Of a stretch of 11,565 nucleotides of DNA, positions 7,504 to 11,565 are shown one piece after another. This DNA is from Flammula alnicola. Its lineage: Eukaryota > Basidiomycota > Agaricomycetes > Agaricales > Strophariaceae. Position numbers and translations under genes: made by a program. How positions within the stretch are numbered: the first letter of the stretch is position 1; each line of letters starts with the position of its first letter. Where the stretch lies: NCBI GenBank assembly GCA_015499995.1, contig JADNRV010000834.1:1-11565 (forward strand), given 5' to 3'. The notes beneath the pieces are model-generated. The model had not been told where the DNA came from. It saw only the letters and a list, made by a program, of their open reading frames with translations, and did not search any database.

Positions 7504-8430
7504 TTACTCCAAAATTTCAGCGAAAGAAGAGCCAGTGTATCCTTCTTCACCCAGAGTATAAAACATCTTCAGATTCGGGGCTCCCAGTGTGAGATTCTTT
7601 TCTAACTGAGTCGGGAAATCGGGCTAAAGAGCAACAAATGGAACATATAGTCAATACGCCGAAAAAGAGAAACAAACAAAAACTGAGCATATATAGTATG
7701 CACATTTGAAATGAAAGGTTTTCCAAAGGCGACCAAGCCACCTTTGGTGCCCGCTCCCTCAATGGTGGTTTCTCGGGTGTATCCCCCACATGTGATGAGC
7801 GATTTCGGAACCAGAGGGCATGGCTGAAGTCGCTTGATTCCTCTGGGGAGCGACACATCAGGCTCAATAGCGTGAAGGTAGGCCATACCGGGGCCTGAGG
7901 AGCAAAGGCTGCTGATAAAACACGTAAACTGAAGTACAGGATCTTCCATCGGCATACCTATAAGTACATCGATCAATACCAGTCGGTCTTCGAAATGCCA
8001 CGTCCATGAAACCGAAGCTCACACTCACTTTGAGGTGTACTCCATGGGCAGACCCTCGAACCTGTCCTGTCCCACAGCTGCCACAAGTTACAACAGCATC
8101 AAGAACCTTGAGCGTGAGCCTGCTCCTCTTCTCCATGCTCCCCCTCCCCCCCCCCCCCATACTCGTCCTCTCGTGTGTTGCTCACATCTGGAGGAACTGT
8201 TCCAATAAGTATCCATTTGCACAATGCACCTCGATGCCATTGAACTGTCTTTGACTTTTTTCACTGCCTGTGCATAGGCGCGCATGTATTCGTGAATTTT
8301 AGGGATGGTAAATGCACGAGGATTGCCGTATTTCTCGGGGTTGATAGAGATAGGTGAGGGGCCTGCGAGTTCAAAGCTGACCTCCATGAGTGGGGGCACG
8401 ACCAAGGGCCCATAATTGAAGGAATATAGA
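7504..8430 (-). pseudogene. Old Yellow Enzyme-family NADH:flavin oxidoreductase, decayed
   Basis: Members are FMN-dependent TIM-barrel enzymes that reduce activated C=C bonds using NAD(P)H. Reading down the minus strand: LQLWALGRA (about 8415), FELAGPSPI, IPKIHEYMRAYAQA, the substrate-binding motif in EVHCANGYLLEQFL (about 8230-8190, His and Asn present), then the LSPWST-like block at an exon end, MPMEDPVLQF, GMAYLHAIEPDV, LITCGGYTRET, GGLVAFGKPFISN and the final exon PDFPTQLEKNL to TAA at 7506-7504. Introns are 8028-7958 and 7703-7624, both GT-AG. The FMN-binding and substrate residues are spread over all three frames: shifts occur near 8391, 8245, 8190, in a G13 run at 8158-8146, near 8070, and a compensating pair near 7850 and 7800. 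The N-terminal third is not clearly recovered; weak similarity to the HRLVLAPLTR block may exist near 8560. Confidence 0.88.
8146..8158 (+). repeat. C13 homopolymer inside the oxidoreductase coding region
   Basis: Thirteen consecutive C (G on the coding strand) fall where the family has the short Glu-Tyr-Gly-Gly-Ser segment. The run is longer than the codons need and breaks the frame. It is either an expansion after loss of selection or a sequencing problem. Confidence 0.8.
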
Positions 8431-8955
8431 GGATGCGCTAATGTCTTCCCCTCTCACAGAAGAGGGAGACCACTCGTTCGAAGGGGTTAAAGATAACGCA
8501 GAGCACCCTTTTCCAGGGTGAAAGAATCGTGGACAGAGTCGCATCCGTCAGAGGGCAATACGAGGTGGTGTTCGAGAGCAAGACGCGTGTGAAAAAGCCA
8601 ATGCATTGAACTCCGGCAGCTCGGCACTGTCTTCTCCCCGGTGTTAACTAGTAGTGCGACCTTCCATCATATGATCCTGAACCCACTTACATCAAGAATT
8701 GTATCTTTCTATCACACTATGCAAATTTTAAGGACTGGATCAGGTGTCGAATGCCACGAAAGAACGCACCTTGACAGCCTCCAGGTGAGCAGGCAATCAG
8801 TGCCAGATGAATCAGTGATCTTTCACTTGTTCTAATCAGGTGCAATGAAACGAGAGAAACCAAGAGTGAAGAGATTAAATGGTACATAAACTTTAGGTTG
8901 GCCTTCCATATACAACATACACTACTGCAATTTAAGTAAAAAAATACTCAAAAAT
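8431..8955. other. Region between the two minus-strand pseudogenes
   Basis: No gene is clearly supported. On the minus strand a 55-codon open stretch (about 8609-8443, containing TDATLSTILSPWKRVL) may hide the decayed N-terminus of the flavin oxidoreductase, but conserved blocks cannot be joined. The rest (8640-8955) is AT-rich and would hold the oxidoreductase promoter and the dehydrogenase 3' end. Confidence 0.4.
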
Positions 8956-9878
8956 TTACCATGGCAGGTTGGTTCCGTCGAAATGCCAGAATGAGCCAGT
9001 CTTCTCGAGCATGAGCGCTTCAGAGATCTTGATGACATTTTCAGCAGCCACCTCTGGCGGGAAACAGGGACCTTAGGAGCACATTTAGCCATCCACTCAT
9101 TGATGCCCTTATTCCCAATAGACAAAAATGTGCACCAAGACGAATTGCAGGGAATTCGCAGCGGTTGTGACACCCTCGTATTTAAGGGAAGAAGCCCACT
9201 TGTGCACAAGCCTATGTCGATCATCAGAATGACATGACCTAACAGCCTAACAGGGGAAAGAATACAAGCACATGTTGAGAGCAGCCTTGGCAGCAGAGTG
9301 CGCATTGAATTGGCAAGAATGTGATCTGGGACGAGACAAGAACAGAGCTGATGAAGAGGACCCTCTTCAGCTCCCACTTCTCGACCAGAGAAAAGAAGGC
9401 GTGGGAGATGCGGAGAGGAGCAACAGTGCTGATGACACTTCATCCACAAAATCATCGAGGTTTCTAGATAAAAATAAATCATTCTAAGCGCTCATGGAAT
9501 AATCTACGTTTATGAAAAAGGTGCATGTACAAATCTTTGAATCAGGTCGTTGGATGAGGGTTCTTTCCAGCATTGTTGACGAGGTAAGTGAGGCCGTTAT
9601 GGAGGAGAGGAGTGACAGCTTCAACTGCCCTGTCAATGCTCTCTTGGTTCGTGATGTCAAGTTCGATGATCTTGAGGCTCTTTGGATGCTTGGAAGCGAG
9701 CGCCTGGAGCTCCGGGGACTCAACGCCGTGAGCAGTGGTGATAATGAAGTTGGCTTCGTTCTTGAGCTATAGTTGATCATTTTGTGAGTGCCGCAAGTGA
9801 GCGTTCTGAGCCCGGTACATACCGGTTCATCGGTGTTGTAACAAATACCTCTGTTAGCGCCAGTGATCAAGAGGGCAT
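8956..9878 (-). pseudogene. Short-chain dehydrogenase/reductase (SDR), decayed
   Basis: SDRs are Rossmann-fold NAD(P)-dependent oxidoreductases. The best start is the minus-strand ATG 9878-9876, after a leader ending CAAATCAAC; one base seems missing just after it. The nucleotide-binding motif reads LITGANRGI, followed by LKNEANFIITTA, the LKIIELDITNQES cofactor loop, LTYLVNNAG, LDDFVDEV, VLFISSVL, the active-site segment HSAAKAALNM, KWASSLKYEGVTTAA, GNKGINEWMAK and LEKTGSFWHFDG, ending in LPW and TAA 8958-8956. Exons are about 9878-9823, 9766-9531, 9463-9272 and 9211-8956, with introns of 56, 67 and 60 nt. Lesions: in-frame TGA 9544-9542, frameshifts near 9871, 9408, 9308, 9125 and 9064, and His in place of the catalytic Tyr of YxxxK (codon 9300-9298). 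The subfamily resembles fungal proteins of unknown substrate. Confidence 0.88.
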
Positions 9879-9921
9879 GTTGATTTGCTGAAAGAGCTGA
9901 GCGAGTTGTTGAAGATTGCAA

Positions 9922-10382
9922 GAAGTGGAGGTTATTCCTGAAAACAATTGCGTGTCCTGCCTTGTGCTCGTATTGCGGTCCTCGAGCATTCTCAATCCAT
10001 AAATTAAATATGGGTTGCAGAAGACCTTCCTACTGAACACATTTGCAATCGCAAACTGGGCAAGGTTATAGTCAGTGACTTCTGCCAGTGACGACGACCT
10101 CAAAATTCCCTGCCTCCTTCAGTGCGGACTTGTGGGCTTCACATGTCAAATCAGAATATAAGCACGAGCGGAACAGATTGAATTTATTCTATTTTGCGTT
10201 TATTAGTGTAAGAATAGCCGTATACTTCAGATAAGGAACAGGTCGAGACAGCAGCAGGGCAGTACAAATTATCAGTAGAAGATGGGTAGATAGTATGGCA
10301 GTAATTTGCCGAGATGAGATTGCGACAATTGAAAAAAAAAAATAGAGCATACAGGAAATTAGAGTAATGGCGGTGATGCGAC
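9922..10382. other. Upstream region of the dehydrogenase; mostly no gene
   Basis: This would hold the leader and promoter of the minus-strand dehydrogenase. A minus-strand stretch (10140-10075) encodes SALKEAGNFEVVVTGRS, which has the helix-strand pattern of an NmrA-like or other NAD(P)-binding protein, then stops at 10074-10072. It has no glycine-rich motif and no start, so it may be a fragment or chance. An A11 run lies at 10332-10342. No promoter motif stands out. Confidence 0.3.
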
Positions 10383-10790
10383 ATGCCGATAGTCCAGGGT
10401 CAAGATGCTAAAACACAGAGATCATATTTCCATGTGCAAAATATCAATGCAGAGGAATTATATTATTTCTATCAGCCAGGTAATGAAGCTAGAGACTTTG
10501 TCGTTACGCCTTGCATAATTATTTATCCAGGTTTCAATTGCGGGCAAGGAAACAGCGACAGATACCTTTCCAGGGACATGACCCTGCTCATGTCTACTAG
10601 TTGTATCACATGTTCTCAACATTGTCAGGAAGGGTGCCGCTTCATCGTCGCCTCGAAGTGGATTCCAAGCATCACTTTGAAATGTTATCTGTTTAATAAT
10701 TCGTACATGCAAGAGAGTCCAGATGTACCGGTCGGAGACGCTTTAAATGAAGTCTTGAGGAATAATGCCTTGTCAATATATTTCAGGTAG
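10383..10790 (+). CDS. Orphan open frame, 135 codons, unrecognised
   Basis: ATG at 10383 opens a frame to TAG 10788-10790. The predicted protein is rich in Cys (CSQHCQEGC, CITC), Tyr and Asn, without a signal peptide, membrane segment or known motif. The minus strand across 10458-10712 is also open, so length alone is weak evidence. No TATA box or intron signal supports expression. It may be a chance frame or a remnant. Confidence 0.2.
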   Translation: MPIVQGQDAKTQRSYFHVQNINAEELYYFYQPGNEARDFVVTPCIIIYPGFNCGQGNSDRYLSRDMTLLMSTSCITCSQHCQEGCRFIVASKWIPSITLKCYLFNNSYMQESPDVPVGDALNEVLRNNALSIYFR

Positions 10791-11565
10791 TGCTGACGAA
10801 TAGGTTTGTTGTTTGAGCTTAGTCACTTTCTCTATTTCGACGGACATACGCTACTTGGAAGGGTAGATAAAGTTGACAAGGGAAATCTATGTGTCCATTT
10901 AGGCACTTGACGTATATCTGTACTTCCTGCAGTGAGTCTCACCGGCGCTAAATTCAGTAGGCGCACACTCGTTGAAGCACTAAAATAGTGATATCAAATC
11001 TAATTTTTTCTGGTAATTGCGAAACATTTTACTGTTTTAGGTGTTGTGCGAAACGGCTATAATTTCTGCAGGATTAGCGCTTCCGTTCCTTCAGACATTC
11101 AGTTTCATTGATATGTTAAGATCATGCTGATAAGCGCTTTTGTCACACACTTATCGTCGCGAGACCCTTTATAAATAGGCTGGGGAAATATATTAATCAA
11201 ACTGATAGGCGATTTACATAGGACACGTTATGGAGTCAACCTTATTCCTTCCCAGGCTCTTTCCTTCAGCACGTTCACTTCAAGTGAGCCTTGAGCAGTA
11301 ACACTCACCCCTGCCCATCCTACCACTTCATGGCGTTGCAAAACCCAATGCTATTGACTACAAACTCGTCGAGAACCTTTCTTTGCGTAAATGGTCTACG
11401 TGTTAAGTTCAAATTTCTGCATCTACCCAGACTCTCTAAGTATTCATGCGACTCTTTGCCTCCCTGCAGTGGCTTCGCTGGCGGTTCTTTCCTGGGAGTA
11501 CATCCTTACATCGCGAGATGAATTTTGTTATATATGCGGTATGTGCATGATCTCACGATATTGAC
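10791..11565. other. Right-hand AT-rich region with a possible promoter
   Basis: No gene is supported up to about 11160. A TATAAATA at 11170-11177 is followed 152 nt later by ATG 11330, which opens a 63-codon frame to 11521 with no recognised motif. It could be the first exon of a gene leaving the window. A small palindrome (TTCACTTCAAGTGAG, about 11275-11288) lies between them. Confidence 0.25.
11170..11177 (+). promoter_or_regulatory. Possible TATA box
   Basis: TATAAATA on the plus strand, 152 nt upstream of the first downstream ATG of an open frame. The spacing is longer than usual and no transcript evidence is available. Confidence 0.3.

Noticed and set aside
8922..9482. Single 186-codon minus-strand open frame as a novel protein
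   Set aside because: It is a frame-mixed reading of the SDR. The conserved SDR residues lie in other frames over the same DNA, and it crosses introns.
3221..9878. Repeat-induced point mutation (RIP)
   Set aside because: Only isolated C to T changes are seen. Most lesions are indels and the sequence is not strongly depleted of C.
3221..9878. Biosynthetic or catabolic gene cluster
   Set aside because: Galactosidase, ene-reductase and SDR share no pathway that the sequence supports, and no core synthase, transporter or regulator is present.

Overview
The window looks like nuclear DNA of a filamentous basidiomycete, probably an agaricomycete. Three things point there: a Ty3/gypsy chromodomain retrotransposon at the left edge, a multi-intron GH35 beta-galactosidase of the type found in mushroom-forming fungi, and many short introns (mostly 41-75 nt) ending in CAG or TAG. 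No bacterial-style operons or ribosome binding sites are seen.

Layout. (1) 1-2704 is the 3' end of a chromovirus-type LTR retrotransposon: the integrase tail plus chromodomain, an unusually long 1.66-kb stretch after the pol stop, a polypurine tract, and a 516-bp 3' LTR with perfect 9-bp inverted ends. The stretch after pol holds its own TATA box, a 202-codon open frame and, in another frame, two CCHC zinc knuckles that run right up to the LTR. This is the most unusual architecture in the window. (2) 2705-3220 is host flank with a possible exon remnant cut by the insertion and two short tandem repeats just before the next gene. (3) 3221-7409 (+) is a nearly full-length GH35 beta-galactosidase with about 20 introns, broken by stop codons, about ten frameshifts and altered splice sites. 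(4) 7504 to about 8430 (-), converging on it, is a broken Old Yellow Enzyme-type flavin oxidoreductase. (5) 8956-9878 (-) is a broken short-chain dehydrogenase/reductase. (6) 9922-11565 is mostly featureless AT-rich DNA with one orphan 135-codon open frame and a possible promoter near the right end.

No recognised gene appears functional as written. Most coding lesions are single-base losses, often in short homopolymer runs, and they recur in four unrelated loci on both strands. That is either deletion-biased decay of a silenced, transposon-rich region or uncorrected sequencing indels. The substitution-type lesions (CGA to TGA in beta-galactosidase, a lost AG acceptor, Tyr to His in the dehydrogenase active site) favour at least some real decay. 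If intact, the three enzymes would be a secreted galactosidase and two redox enzymes with no obvious shared pathway; their proximity alone does not make a convincing gene cluster.
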